A DNA stretch of 64,000 nucleotides, from the NCBI GenBank assembly GCA_045589355.1, contig JAZNOW010000069.1, positions 186,001 to 250,000 of the forward strand, given 5' to 3'. Shown one piece after another: positions 31,970 to 42,686 of the stretch. The notes under the pieces are model-generated. The model searched no databases and was not told the DNA's origin. It was given only the letters and a program-made list of their open reading frames with translations. Both the position numbers and the translations under genes were made by a program. Source of the DNA: RUG563 sp045589355 (GTDB taxonomy: Bacteria > Bacillota > Clostridia > Christensenellales > Aristaeellaceae). The stretch's first letter is position 1, and each line of letters starts with the position of its first letter.

Positions 31970-32718
31970 GCATATAGATAAACAGGGCGCACGGATTGTG
32001 CCGCCCTGTTTTTTTCTTGCGTCTTCAGCACTGTATATTCGCAAACCCCTTCACATACTGCCTGCGCCAGCTTTTGTTGATACGTTTCATCCATCAGCAG
32101 CGCCTCCTCCTCCGGGTTGGAAAGAAAGCCGCACTCCACCAGCACCGACGGAATATCCAGCGACAGCATGTAGTAATCCCCTGCCATAGCCTTTCGTTCC
32201 TTCTTCGGCTGCAATTGAAGGATCATCGACGCCTGAATCGCTCCAGCCAGCAACCGGCTGTCCGCATGGTTTTTCCGGTAAAACACCTGGGGGCCGGATT
32301 CCCTCGCGCTGTGGTATTGATTCATGTGCACGGAAAGCAGCATATCTGCCCCGGCTTGCTGCGCCATCTGCAGCCGTGCATCCAGATCGGGCCGTTTTTT
32401 ATCGGCAAAGGCTTTGTCCTCCGTCCGGGTCAGCAGCACCCTGGCCCCCTCCGCTTCCAGCGCTTTCCCCAAGGCAAGCGCCACCTGCAGATTGATCTCC
32501 TTTTCCCACACCTTTGTCACCCCTGCTCTTGCACCGCCGTCGTATCCCCCATGACCGGCATCCACTAGGATGGTATAGCCGGTAAGCCGCCCCTGCACCG
32601 CAGGCGGATTTGCCTGCACATCCGGCGCCGGCTCCACCGTTGGATTGGCATGGGCCAAAAAGTATGCAAAGCCCATGATCAAAGTGACAATCGCGCCATA
32701 AATGACCATCTTACGCAT
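31930..32718 (-). CDS. cwlD: N-acetylmuramoyl-L-alanine amidase, CwlD-like
   Basis: A 262-aa membrane-anchored or secreted Amidase_3 enzyme that cuts the lactyl-peptide bond of peptidoglycan. The N-terminal hydrophobic segment (IYGAIVTLIMGFAYFLAHA) precedes the zinc site DAGHGGYDGGA (His), a second ligand region EKEINLQVALALG (Glu), LSVHMNQYHS (His) and the catalytic Glu in VLVECGFLSNPEE. The last 25 residues (KNRAAQSVRPVYLY...) are read through the HAD gene's terminator and look like a recent C-terminal extension. No sporulation context is visible. Confidence 0.88.
   Translation of the reverse strand: MRKMVIYGAIVTLIMGFAYFLAHANPTVEPAPDVQANPPAVQGRLTGYTILVDAGHGGYDGGARAGVTKVWEKEINLQVALALGKALEAEGARVLLTRTEDKAFADKKRPDLDARLQMAQQAGADMLLSVHMNQYHSARESGPQVFYRKNHADSRLLAGAIQASMILQLQPKKERKAMAGDYYMLSLDIPSVLVECGFLSNPEEEALLMDETYQQKLAQAVCEGVCEYTVLKTQEKNRAAQSVRPVYLYAYFSGKKCSCMAL
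31981..32016 (+). terminator. Terminator of the mscL-HAD transcript
   Basis: AACAGGGC-GCAC and GTGC-c-GCCCTGTT form the stem, then a T7 tract. It begins 11 bases after the HAD stop but lies inside the coding sequence of the convergent amidase gene. Confidence 0.85.
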
Positions 32719-32814
32719 GCCTCTCCCTCCCCAAAGAGCCTATGCGCTCCGACCGGAAAACAGACTGTCAAGCAACAAATTTATTAAATCTTTTTTCACA
32801 CATTCCTTTGCCGG

Positions 32815-33110
32815 TTATCCACAGTCAATTTTTTACGAAAGAGAGACGTATGCAGCATATTCAGCCGGCAAATGTGTTTTTTGACGGAAAATCAAGCCTT
32901 TTCCGCTGTATATACGGTATATCCGTCGGAAATTATGCATTTTCACTTTTTCCCCATTATCCACAGGGTTATCCACAGTTTTCCACGCAAAAGGCCCTCC
33001 AAACCCTTATTTCACCGTTCGTGTGTGGATAACTTCAGGTTTTTTTCCGTTATCCACAGTGCAAAAAGAGGCTTTTGCCCCCCTCTTTTTCCACAGAATG
33101 CGGTGGATAA
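32815..33110. other. Cluster of DnaA boxes in a 540-bp non-coding region
   Basis: Between the amidase and the radical SAM gene (32719-33257) no gene is seen. The region has five perfect TTATCCACA boxes: plus strand at 32815-32823, 32957-32965, 32969-32977 and 33050-33058, and one minus-strand copy at 33024-33032. One-mismatch copies are at 33102-33110 (minus) and 33087-33095. AT-rich stretches flank it (ATTTATTAAATCTTTTTT at 32779 onward; AAAAAATAAG and TAATATTTTTGTAA at 33121-33155). This is the composition of a replication origin or DnaA-titration site. However dnaA, dnaN and rpmH are absent, genes on both sides point toward it, and C appears to exceed G on the given strand on both sides. 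Confidence 0.75.
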
Positions 33111-33257
33111 AAAGCTTTTCAAAAAATAAGATGAATGTAATATTTTTGTAACATTTTCCTCTTGACACGCCTTTTTCTTCCTGAATTTTCCTCCCAGACC
33201 CTGGCCAAGCCTGCCCGGAAGATCACGCCAAAAAGAGAAAAAGCAGCCAAAGCTGCT

Positions 33258-34118
33258 TCAGTCAAAAAGGGATGTTTGCGCTTTGCTTTCAAAGGCATGC
33301 ATGTATTGAAAAATCTGGCCGTTGTCATGCATCATGCCCGTCTCTTCACAGATTTGATGAAACAGGGCCGTCAGTTCCCGGCTTCTTACGCTGGGCACCT
33401 CATAGCTGTCGCCGTAGCGGCGGATGTACTCTTCCTTCAGCCCGGGAAAATACCGGTCCAATTGTGCGTAGTAGTATTCCCTGTTTCCGCTTCGGAGGGT
33501 AAGCCCCATGCCAAAGCAAACCACGCCCTTCACTTCCGCTTCGGCGCACATCCCCAGAATGCCGGTCAGGTTCTCCTCCGTGTCATTGATAAAGGGCAGC
33601 AGCGGGCACAGCCACACCACCGTGGGTATGCCCGCATCCCGGAAACGCTTGAGGGCTTCAAAGCGTTGGCTGGTCACGCTCACATTGGGTTCCACAATAC
33701 GGCACAGGGCGTCATCCCAGCAGGTCATGGTCATCTGCACCACGGCTTTGGTCTTTTCGTTGATGCGCCTGAGCACATCCATATCCCGCAGCACGTCGCA
33801 GGATTTTGTCTGCAGCGCAATACCGAAACCGTACCGGTCGATCAATTCCAGTGCGCGGCGCATGATGCGCAGCTCTCTCTCCAGGGGAATATAGGGGTCG
33901 CCCATGGCGCCGGTGCCGATCATGCAGGGCTTTCGTTTTCTCCTCAGCGCATCTTCCAGTAGCTCCAGCGTGTTTGCCTTGACCTCAATATCTTCAAAGT
34001 CATGCTGCATCTGGTAGCAATGGCTTCTTGCATCGCAATAGATGCAGCCGTGCTGGCACCCCCGATAAATGTTCATGGAGGTGGGCGTCAAAATGCTCTT
34101 TGCTTTCACAAAATGCAT
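33258..34118 (-). CDS. SPL-like radical SAM protein
   Basis: A 286-aa radical SAM protein with the cluster motif CQHGCIYC near residue 20 (MNIYRGCQHGCIYCDARSHCYQ). GTGAMGDPYIPLERELRIMRRALELI and TKSCDVLRDMDVLRRI match the spore-photoproduct-lyase-like/Rv2578c family of uncharacterised radical SAM proteins often found near DNA-repair genes. A QTSLFD end resembles a C-terminal sliding-clamp-binding peptide (QxxLF), which would tie it to DNA replication or repair; this is inference. It is followed by the Nudix-TruA gene upstream (3-base gap) and by uvrA further upstream, so it may share their transcript. Confidence 0.82.
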   Translation of the reverse strand: MHFVKAKSILTPTSMNIYRGCQHGCIYCDARSHCYQMQHDFEDIEVKANTLELLEDALRRKRKPCMIGTGAMGDPYIPLERELRIMRRALELIDRYGFGIALQTKSCDVLRDMDVLRRINEKTKAVVQMTMTCWDDALCRIVEPNVSVTSQRFEALKRFRDAGIPTVVWLCPLLPFINDTEENLTGILGMCAEAEVKGVVCFGMGLTLRSGNREYYYAQLDRYFPGLKEEYIRRYGDSYEVPSVRSRELTALFHQICEETGMMHDNGQIFQYMHAFESKAQTSLFD

Positions 34119-34121
34119 GGT

Positions 34122-35282
34122 TTATTCCCCATCCAGGGCATATTCCACCCGGGTCAGTTCCAACCCCGAAGCAGGCGCCGTAATGCCCAGTTCCAGCCGG
34201 CTGCCGTTTTCGATGGCCCTTGTAATGCAGGCTTCGTCCAGCTTGTCCTGGCCGATATAGACCAGCGTGCCCGCAATGATGCGCACCATATTATACAGGA
34301 ACGCATTGCCGTGGATTTTCAGGGTGATCATATCCCCCTGCCGCTCAACCGATACGCTGTCGATAGTACGCACGGTGGTTTTGGCACTGCCGCCGGCTGC
34401 GGCAAACGCAGCAAAATCGTGGGTGCCCAGCAGCCGCTGTGCCGCACGGTGCATCTTTTCCGCATCCAGCTTCACCGGCACATGGGCCGTCAGGTTGCGG
34501 TAGATGGCGCTGGCGTGAGGCGCGTTGTAAATGCGGTATGTATACCATTTGCCTTCCGCCTGATAGCGGGTATGAAAGGTGGGCGCCACCTGCTTCGCTT
34601 CCCACACCCGGATATCCGGGGGCAAAAAGCGGTTCAGCACAAAGGGATATTTTTCCGGCGGGATGGTGGCATCGGTATCGAAATGCGCCCGCTGCCCCAG
34701 GGCATGCACCCCGGCGTCGGTACGGCTGGCCCCGGTAATGCGGGTGAATTTTCCCAGCGCCTGCTGCAGCGCTTTTTCCAAAGCATCCTGCACGCTGGGC
34801 GCATTGTCCTGATACTGCCAGCCGGAATAGTTGGTACCGTCATAGCTGACAGTGAGCAGGATGCGCCGGGTGGGCCTTTCCCGCTCAATCCGCTCCATTT
34901 CGGCAAACAGAACGGGGGTGATTTCCGGATAGGTCAGGTTTTCCGGCAGGGCGTCAAACAGCCCCACCTCTTCCATTTCAAAATTCGGCAGGGCATCCAG
35001 CCTGGCAATATCTCCCCGGAAGCATACGCCGCCAAGGCCGGTACCCTCATGCACATAATCGAACAAGGGGGTCAGTTCATATACCCCGGCGCCGCTTTCC
35101 TCCACCAGTTCCCTGCGCGCGGCAAGAAGGGGGTTTTCCTCTTCTTCAATATGGCCGCCCTGGGTTTCCCAGGTGGTTCTGTTCTTATGCCGGCTGAGCA
35201 CAATTTTCCCGTTCATTTTGGAAAGCACCACCACATAGGTGTACTTTTCCAAACTGCCCAGGGGCAAAATTCTGGTCGTCAT
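34122..35282 (-). CDS. truA: Fusion of a Nudix hydrolase and tRNA pseudouridine synthase A
   Basis: One 386-aa frame. Residues 1 to about 130 form a Nudix hydrolase with the Nudix box GGHIEEEENPLLAARRELVEESG at 42-64. Residues about 138-386 are a full TruA enzyme that makes pseudouridine at positions 38-40 of tRNA: ILLTVSYDGTNYSGWQ, the catalytic Asp189 in GASRTDAGVHALGQ, YRIYNAP and FLYNMVRIIAGTLVYIG. The linker (MERIERERPTRR) has a Met where a stand-alone TruA would start, but no stop intervenes. It lies nine bases downstream of uvrA's stop. Confidence 0.9.
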   Translation of the reverse strand: MTTRILPLGSLEKYTYVVVLSKMNGKIVLSRHKNRTTWETQGGHIEEEENPLLAARRELVEESGAGVYELTPLFDYVHEGTGLGGVCFRGDIARLDALPNFEMEEVGLFDALPENLTYPEITPVLFAEMERIERERPTRRILLTVSYDGTNYSGWQYQDNAPSVQDALEKALQQALGKFTRITGASRTDAGVHALGQRAHFDTDATIPPEKYPFVLNRFLPPDIRVWEAKQVAPTFHTRYQAEGKWYTYRIYNAPHASAIYRNLTAHVPVKLDAEKMHRAAQRLLGTHDFAAFAAAGGSAKTTVRTIDSVSVERQGDMITLKIHGNAFLYNMVRIIAGTLVYIGQDKLDEACITRAIENGSRLELGITAPASGLELTRVEYALDGE

Positions 35283-35291
35283 GCGTATCCC

Positions 35292-38102
<2,811 letters not shown>

Positions 38103-38131
38103 TTTTGCCTCCATGCATAGTTTACAGGGCA

Positions 38132-38150
38132 ATTATAGCACATATGTTCG
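38132..38150 (-). promoter_or_regulatory. SOS (LexA/DinR) box overlapping the uvrA promoter
   Basis: On the minus strand CGAACATATGTGCT (38137-38150) differs by one base from the Gram-positive LexA box core CGAACATATGTTC, and is directly joined to TATAAT (38132-38137). The repressor would cover the region between the -35 and -10 elements. uvrA is a classical SOS gene, which supports the reading. Confidence 0.8.
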
Positions 38151-38165
38151 CATTTTGGAAGAGGA

Positions 38166-38203
38166 AAACAAAAGAAAACAGGCAGGGAATGTTTCCCTGC
38201 CTG
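38166..38203 (-). terminator. Terminator of the diguanylate cyclase gene
   Basis: Stem CAGGCAGGGAA / TTCCCTGCCTG with a 3-base loop; on the minus strand it is followed by TTTTCTTTTGTTTT. It lies 12 bases beyond the stop. Confidence 0.92.
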
Positions 38204-38214
38204 CAGGGTCTGCT

Positions 38215-39300
38215 TCACTCCAGCACCGTCATGCTGATGCAGTCCCTGCCGTTGCGTTTGGCGGTGTACAATTGCTTATCCGCTTCAATGAAAGCATGGG
38301 CTTCATCCACCTGGGAAGAAGCGGAAAGCACCACCACGCCCACGCTGATGGTGACCCGGATGGAGTTTCCTTCCATATCCTGCACCTTGGTATTCCGCAC
38401 CAGCTCACACACTGTCTGACCGGCGTTCCGGGCGGTTTCTGCCGTACAGCTGGGCAGATAAGCCAGAAATTCTTCCCCGCCCCAGCGGCAAAGCAGATCC
38501 TCTTTATGGAAAGCCGCCTGCAATTCCTTTGCCACCTCCACCAGCACCTGATCGCCGGTTTTGTGGCCGTAGGTATCGTTGATGTTCTTAAAGGCGTCAA
38601 TATCCATCAGCAGGAAAGCGGCGCTGCCGTTCTTTTCCTTATCCTTCCTGGTGATCCTGGAAAGCCTTTCCTGGAACCAATAGCGGTTCCTCAGGCCCGT
38701 CAGCCTGTCCGTTTCGGAAAGCAGGCGCATCTTGTCCTGGGTTTTGAACATCTGCCGCAGGGCCATCAGCCTGCTGGTTTCAAAGCCATAGCCAATCACA
38801 GACGCCACCATGTATACCACCGGGAAGCGCATGCAATACACATCGCCATAAGGATACATCAGCAAATTTCTGCCCCAGGGGATCCACATGAAAAATACCA
38901 GCACCAGAAACAGCACCCCCGTCAGCGCCCCGCCCCGCTTTCTGCCAAGCAGGGTCATGGCGCAGGTGGGCAGGATCAGAATCCAGTGGGGGCTGAAGCC
39001 TTCGGCGCCGCCGGTGATCACAAAATAGGTACACACGGCCAGCAGGGAGCCTTCAAAAATCAGGCAGTTCAGCGTGCTCATGCGCTTAAAACGCCGCAGC
39101 AGCAATAAGTTGACCATGTTGACCAGAAAGAAGGCAAAGGTAACCCCTGCCATCACCCACTTGGCACCAATGACGTTCATCACGCTCATCAAAAGCCCGG
39201 CGAGCCCCAGCAGCAGGCAGGCCAGCTGCATCTGCAGATAATAACGGTATTGATCATCCACCAACCGTTCATACAGGCTGTCATTCAGAAATTTTTTCAT
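38215..39300 (-). CDS. Membrane GGDEF diguanylate cyclase
   Basis: A 361-aa protein with an N-terminal block of six hydrophobic helices (residues about 25-185) and a C-terminal GGDEF domain from about 205. The active site is CRWGGEEFLAYLPS (GGEEF form, catalytically competent), preceded by TDRLTGLRNRYWFQERL and DIDAFKNINDTYGHKTGDQVL. It should make c-di-GMP from two GTP in response to a membrane signal. No RxxD inhibitory site is evident before GGEEF. Driven by a consensus promoter at 39437-39465 with a leader of about 130 bases. Confidence 0.93.
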   Translation of the reverse strand: MKKFLNDSLYERLVDDQYRYYLQMQLACLLLGLAGLLMSVMNVIGAKWVMAGVTFAFFLVNMVNLLLLRRFKRMSTLNCLIFEGSLLAVCTYFVITGGAEGFSPHWILILPTCAMTLLGRKRGGALTGVLFLVLVFFMWIPWGRNLLMYPYGDVYCMRFPVVYMVASVIGYGFETSRLMALRQMFKTQDKMRLLSETDRLTGLRNRYWFQERLSRITRKDKEKNGSAAFLLMDIDAFKNINDTYGHKTGDQVLVEVAKELQAAFHKEDLLCRWGGEEFLAYLPSCTAETARNAGQTVCELVRNTKVQDMEGNSIRVTISVGVVVLSASSQVDEAHAFIEADKQLYTAKRNGRDCISMTVLE

Positions 39301-39391
39301 GCTTTTATTTTCCCTTTGTGCGGAATTTGGGCAGAAAATGTAAAAGGCACTGCTCTCCGGGAACGGTTCAAGTGATAAAAAGAGGCTACGA

Positions 39392-39457
39392 AAAAATACG
39401 CAGTTGTCCATTTGTACACACTCTCGGTCTGTACATATTATAAAACTGCGTATTTTT
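39392..39457 (-). terminator. Long hairpin: terminator of the methyltransferase gene, overlapping the cyclase promoter
   Basis: Arms AAAAATACGCAGTT (39444-39457 in complement sense) and AACTGCGTATTTTT (39392-39405 in complement sense) form a 14-bp perfect stem. The 38-base loop contains two TGTACA units that can pair. Reading from the methyltransferase gene (minus strand) the hairpin ends in TTTTTTCG, so it can terminate that transcript. The first arm is also the spacer of the next promoter. Confidence 0.7.
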
Positions 39458-39465
39458 CATGTCAA
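39437..39465 (-). promoter_or_regulatory. Consensus sigma-A promoter of the diguanylate cyclase
   Basis: Minus strand TTGACA (39460-39465), exactly 17 bp, TATAAT (39437-39442): a perfect consensus and the strongest promoter I see in the window. The 17-bp spacer is one arm of the 14-bp inverted repeat whose other arm is in the early transcribed region. Confidence 0.88.
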
Positions 39466-39493
39466 GTTTTCAGGGAAATATTTCTTCCCGTTT

Positions 39494-40513
39494 TCAGGTT
39501 TCAGTTTGCTCCAGCCACTGGAAGGGAATCCTTTTCGTCTGTTCCTTCAAGCGGGCAAGGGAGGCTGCTTCTTCATCCGGCAAAGCGGCAAACATGCAGC
39601 CAAGCGCACTTTTTCCTTCCGCTTTTTCCTCTTTTATCACCCCCCGCAGCCAGATCAGCATGCTCTTTTCCACCCAGTACCGCCAATCCGCCCCGGGCAC
39701 ATGTTTTTCCAGCGCCCGGAAACGCAGGTACATGGGCGTGCCGTCCAGCACGTCGTGCCAGATATCCGCATACACAAAATCGTACTGCTCTTTCGCCGCT
39801 TCCTTTTCCACATAGGAAAACGCATCGGCATGAATCACCCGGATTTTTTCTTTGTTTGGGAACTGGGGCAGCAGTTCTTCCTCAAACAGGCGGATCACCT
39901 TTTCGTCCAGTTCCACCACCGTCACCCGGCTCACATTTTCCATCTGCGCCGTCATGAAAGCATAATAACCAAGGCCCAGCCCCAATACCAGAATGTTTCC
40001 ATGCGCGGCAGCAATATCCGCCTTCATGGTTTCCACTTCGTTGGGGGTGATGGCCATCCACAGCCTGCCCTTTTGCAAGACGGCCGGATAGCGGAAGGTT
40101 TCGGTAAAATAGCCGATGCAGGGGATTTCCCGGCCATCCTCCATTTCCGCGGTGTCATCGTAGCAAAACATTTCGTAGGGTGCATACTGCTGATGGGTCA
40201 GCTGCCATTCCCCCAGCGTTTTTTCCGGCAGCCGCACCTGCTGATAGAAGGGGTCGTTCCTGTAAGGCGCTGTTTCCAGCTTTTTCAAGGCCGGTGCAAT
40301 GTATTTTTCCGCAATCAGCCGGTGACGCGGGTTCAGGTCACTGTCCAGCCCGCACACGGCGCACACCAGCGCGCAGAAAGCGGCATCGCAATCCATGCCC
40401 ACATCCCTTGCAAAACCTTCCACCTCTTCTTTGGTGAAGGGACAGGCCCTTTCGTGCAATAGCGCGGAAAAAAGCTCCATGACCAAAAGGTTATTGTCCG
40501 TGAGCCTGTCCAT
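39494..40513 (-). CDS. SAM-dependent methyltransferase-like protein
   Basis: A 339-aa protein of unknown specificity. A helical N-terminal domain of about 150 residues precedes a Rossmann methyltransferase-like fold: ILVLGLGLGYYAFMTAQM (SAM-loop glycines), VTVVELDEKVIRLFEEELLPQF (acidic ribose-binding residue), IRVIHADAFSYVE and YDFVYADIWHD. The pattern resembles spermidine-synthase-like folds, but the polyamine gatekeeper motif is not evident. It is 22 bases downstream of tex and probably in the same transcript. Confidence 0.7.
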   Translation of the reverse strand: MDRLTDNNLLVMELFSALLHERACPFTKEEVEGFARDVGMDCDAAFCALVCAVCGLDSDLNPRHRLIAEKYIAPALKKLETAPYRNDPFYQQVRLPEKTLGEWQLTHQQYAPYEMFCYDDTAEMEDGREIPCIGYFTETFRYPAVLQKGRLWMAITPNEVETMKADIAAAHGNILVLGLGLGYYAFMTAQMENVSRVTVVELDEKVIRLFEEELLPQFPNKEKIRVIHADAFSYVEKEAAKEQYDFVYADIWHDVLDGTPMYLRFRALEKHVPGADWRYWVEKSMLIWLRGVIKEEKAEGKSALGCMFAALPDEEAASLARLKEQTKRIPFQWLEQTET

Positions 40514-40535
40514 CTTCCTTCACCTCAGATGTATC

Positions 40536-42683
40536 TTACTTTCTGTCTTTCACCATGGTCAGGGCAATGCGCTTTTTCTTCATATCCACATCCACCACCC
40601 AGACCTTCACCACATCCCCCACCTTCACCACTTCGGAGGGATGCTTGATGAACTTGTCCGCAAGGCGCGAGATATGCACCAGGCCGTCCTGATGCACGCC
40701 GATATCCACAAAGGCGCCAAAGTCGATCACGTTTCGCACGGTGCCGGTCAGTTCCATGCCGGGCTGCAGATCCTTCATGTCCAGCACGTCGGTGCGCAGG
40801 ACGGGCTTGGGCAAATCTTCACGGGGATCACGCCCGGGCTTTTCCAGTTCGCGCACAATGTCCTGCAGGGTGGGCAGGCCAAGGCCGGTCACTTCCGCCA
40901 GCTTCTCCATGCCAAAGGCTTTTGCTTTTTCACCAATGCCGGGCACGCCGCCCTTTACTTCCTTCATGTCAATGGACAAGGCCTGCAAAAGCTGCTTGGC
41001 TGCGTCATAGCTTTCGGGGTGCACGGCGGTGGCATCCAGAGCGTTTTTGCTGTCCGCCACCCGCAAAAAACCGGCGCACTGCTCAAAGGCCTTGGGCCCC
41101 AGCTTGGGCACCTTCTTCAGGGCAGCACGGCTGATGATGCCGTTTTCTTCCCGGTAAGCCACAATGTTTTTCGCCAGCGCCGGGCCGATGCCCGCCACAT
41201 GGGAAAGAAGTTCCGCAGAAGCGGTGGATACTTCCACGCCCACCATGTTCACGCACTGCTCCACCACGCCGTCCAAAGCGCCGGAAAGCTCATTTTGCTT
41301 CAGGTCGTGCTGATACTGGCCCACACCGATGGCCTTGGGGTCAATTTTCACCAGCTCCGCCAGGGGGTCCTGCATGCGCCTTGCAATGGAAACGGCGCTG
41401 CGAAGGCTTACGTCAAATTCCGGGAATTCCTGGGCCGCCAGCTTGCTGGCCGAATACACGGAAGCCCCGGCTTCGCTAACGATCACATAGGCGGCGCCGG
41501 GCAATTCCGGCAGCAGGGAAGCAATGAACTGCTCGCTTTCCCGGCTGGCAGTACCGTTGCCGATGGCAATAGCGGTCACCCCATGGCGCTTCACCATGGA
41601 TTTTATGAGCTTGGCGCTCTGTTCCTTCTGGAAGGTTTGGCCGGGCAGGGTAAAATGGCCCACGCCGGTTTCCAGCACCTTGCCGTTTTCATCCACCACC
41701 GCCAGTTTGCAGCCGGTGCGGAAGCCGGGGTCCACCCCCAGGGTCACTTTGCCCTTGATGGGGGGCTGCATGAGCAATTGATGCAGGTTCTGGCTGAACA
41801 CCCGGATGGCCTGTTCGTTTGCCCGGTCGGTGAGGGTATTGCGGATTTCCCGCTCCAGCGCCGGGAACAAAAGCCGCTCCCAGGCATCCCGGCAGGCTTC
41901 CTCCACCTGGCTTGCCTGTTCGCAACCCGGTCGCACAAAAGCGTTCAGGATGGTGCGGATGGCCTTTTCCTCATTTACCTGCAGGGAAACCTTCAAAAAT
42001 TCTTCCCTTTCCCCGCGGTTCACTGCCAGAATGCGGTGGGCGGCCATCCGGGGCACCGGTTCCTGGTAGGTGTAGTACATGCTGTACACGCTGTCTTCTT
42101 CCTTGGCGGCAGAAGTGGCAATAACGCCTTCCCGCAAAAGCAGCGCACGCAGGTCCTTGCGCAGGGCCGCATCATCACTGACGGATTCCGCAATGATATC
42201 CCGGGCACCGGCCAGCGCGCTTTCGGCATCGGGCACGTCTTTTTCTTCGTTTACATACTTTTCCGCTTCCTGCTGCACTTTGCCGCCGGGCAATTGCATC
42301 AAAAGCCACAGGGCCAGGGGCTCCAGGCCCTTTTCCTTGGCCACGGTGGCACGGGTGCGGCGCTTGGGCCGGAAGGGACGGTAAATATCCTCCAGCTCGG
42401 CAAGGGTGACGGCTTTGTTCAGCTTTTCCTGCAACTCTTCCGTCATCACTCCCTGCTCGTTCAGCGCCTTTTCAATTTCTCCCTTGCGCTTTTCCAGGCC
42501 CCGCAGGTATTCCAGCCGGTCCGTCAGTTCACGCAGCACCTGATCGTCCAGCGACCCGGTCATTTCCTTACGGTAGCGGGCAATGAAGGGAATGGTGTTG
42601 CCGGCATCGGTCAATTCGATCACCGCCTGCACCTGCTGGGGCCGCAGGTGGAACTCCTGGGCCAGAATCTGTACAAAATCCAT
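40536..42683 (-). CDS. tex: Tex-type RNA-binding transcription accessory protein
   Basis: A 715-aa nucleic-acid-binding protein matching Tex/YhgF throughout. Helical N-terminus (ELTDAGNTIPFIARYRKEMTGSLDDQVLRELTDRLEYLRGL), a YqgF-like RNase H fold (GVDPGFRTGCKLAVVDENGKVLETG), tandem helix-hairpin-helix motifs (HVAGIGPALAKNIVAYREENG, VPKLGPKAFEQCAGFLRV) and a C-terminal S1 domain (GMELTGTVRNVIDFGAFVDIGVHQDGLVHIS). It affects transcription or RNA turnover; its molecular role is not well defined. Three bases separate it from the MATE gene upstream. Confidence 0.96.
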   Translation of the reverse strand: MDFVQILAQEFHLRPQQVQAVIELTDAGNTIPFIARYRKEMTGSLDDQVLRELTDRLEYLRGLEKRKGEIEKALNEQGVMTEELQEKLNKAVTLAELEDIYRPFRPKRRTRATVAKEKGLEPLALWLLMQLPGGKVQQEAEKYVNEEKDVPDAESALAGARDIIAESVSDDAALRKDLRALLLREGVIATSAAKEEDSVYSMYYTYQEPVPRMAAHRILAVNRGEREEFLKVSLQVNEEKAIRTILNAFVRPGCEQASQVEEACRDAWERLLFPALEREIRNTLTDRANEQAIRVFSQNLHQLLMQPPIKGKVTLGVDPGFRTGCKLAVVDENGKVLETGVGHFTLPGQTFQKEQSAKLIKSMVKRHGVTAIAIGNGTASRESEQFIASLLPELPGAAYVIVSEAGASVYSASKLAAQEFPEFDVSLRSAVSIARRMQDPLAELVKIDPKAIGVGQYQHDLKQNELSGALDGVVEQCVNMVGVEVSTASAELLSHVAGIGPALAKNIVAYREENGIISRAALKKVPKLGPKAFEQCAGFLRVADSKNALDATAVHPESYDAAKQLLQALSIDMKEVKGGVPGIGEKAKAFGMEKLAEVTGLGLPTLQDIVRELEKPGRDPREDLPKPVLRTDVLDMKDLQPGMELTGTVRNVIDFGAFVDIGVHQDGLVHISRLADKFIKHPSEVVKVGDVVKVWVVDVDMKKKRIALTMVKDRK

Positions 42684-42686
42684 TTT

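Noticed and set aside
32830..33129. Short open frames within the DnaA-box region
   Set aside because: They are encoded by repeated TTATCCACA and T-rich sequence, without ribosome sites or homology-like motifs.
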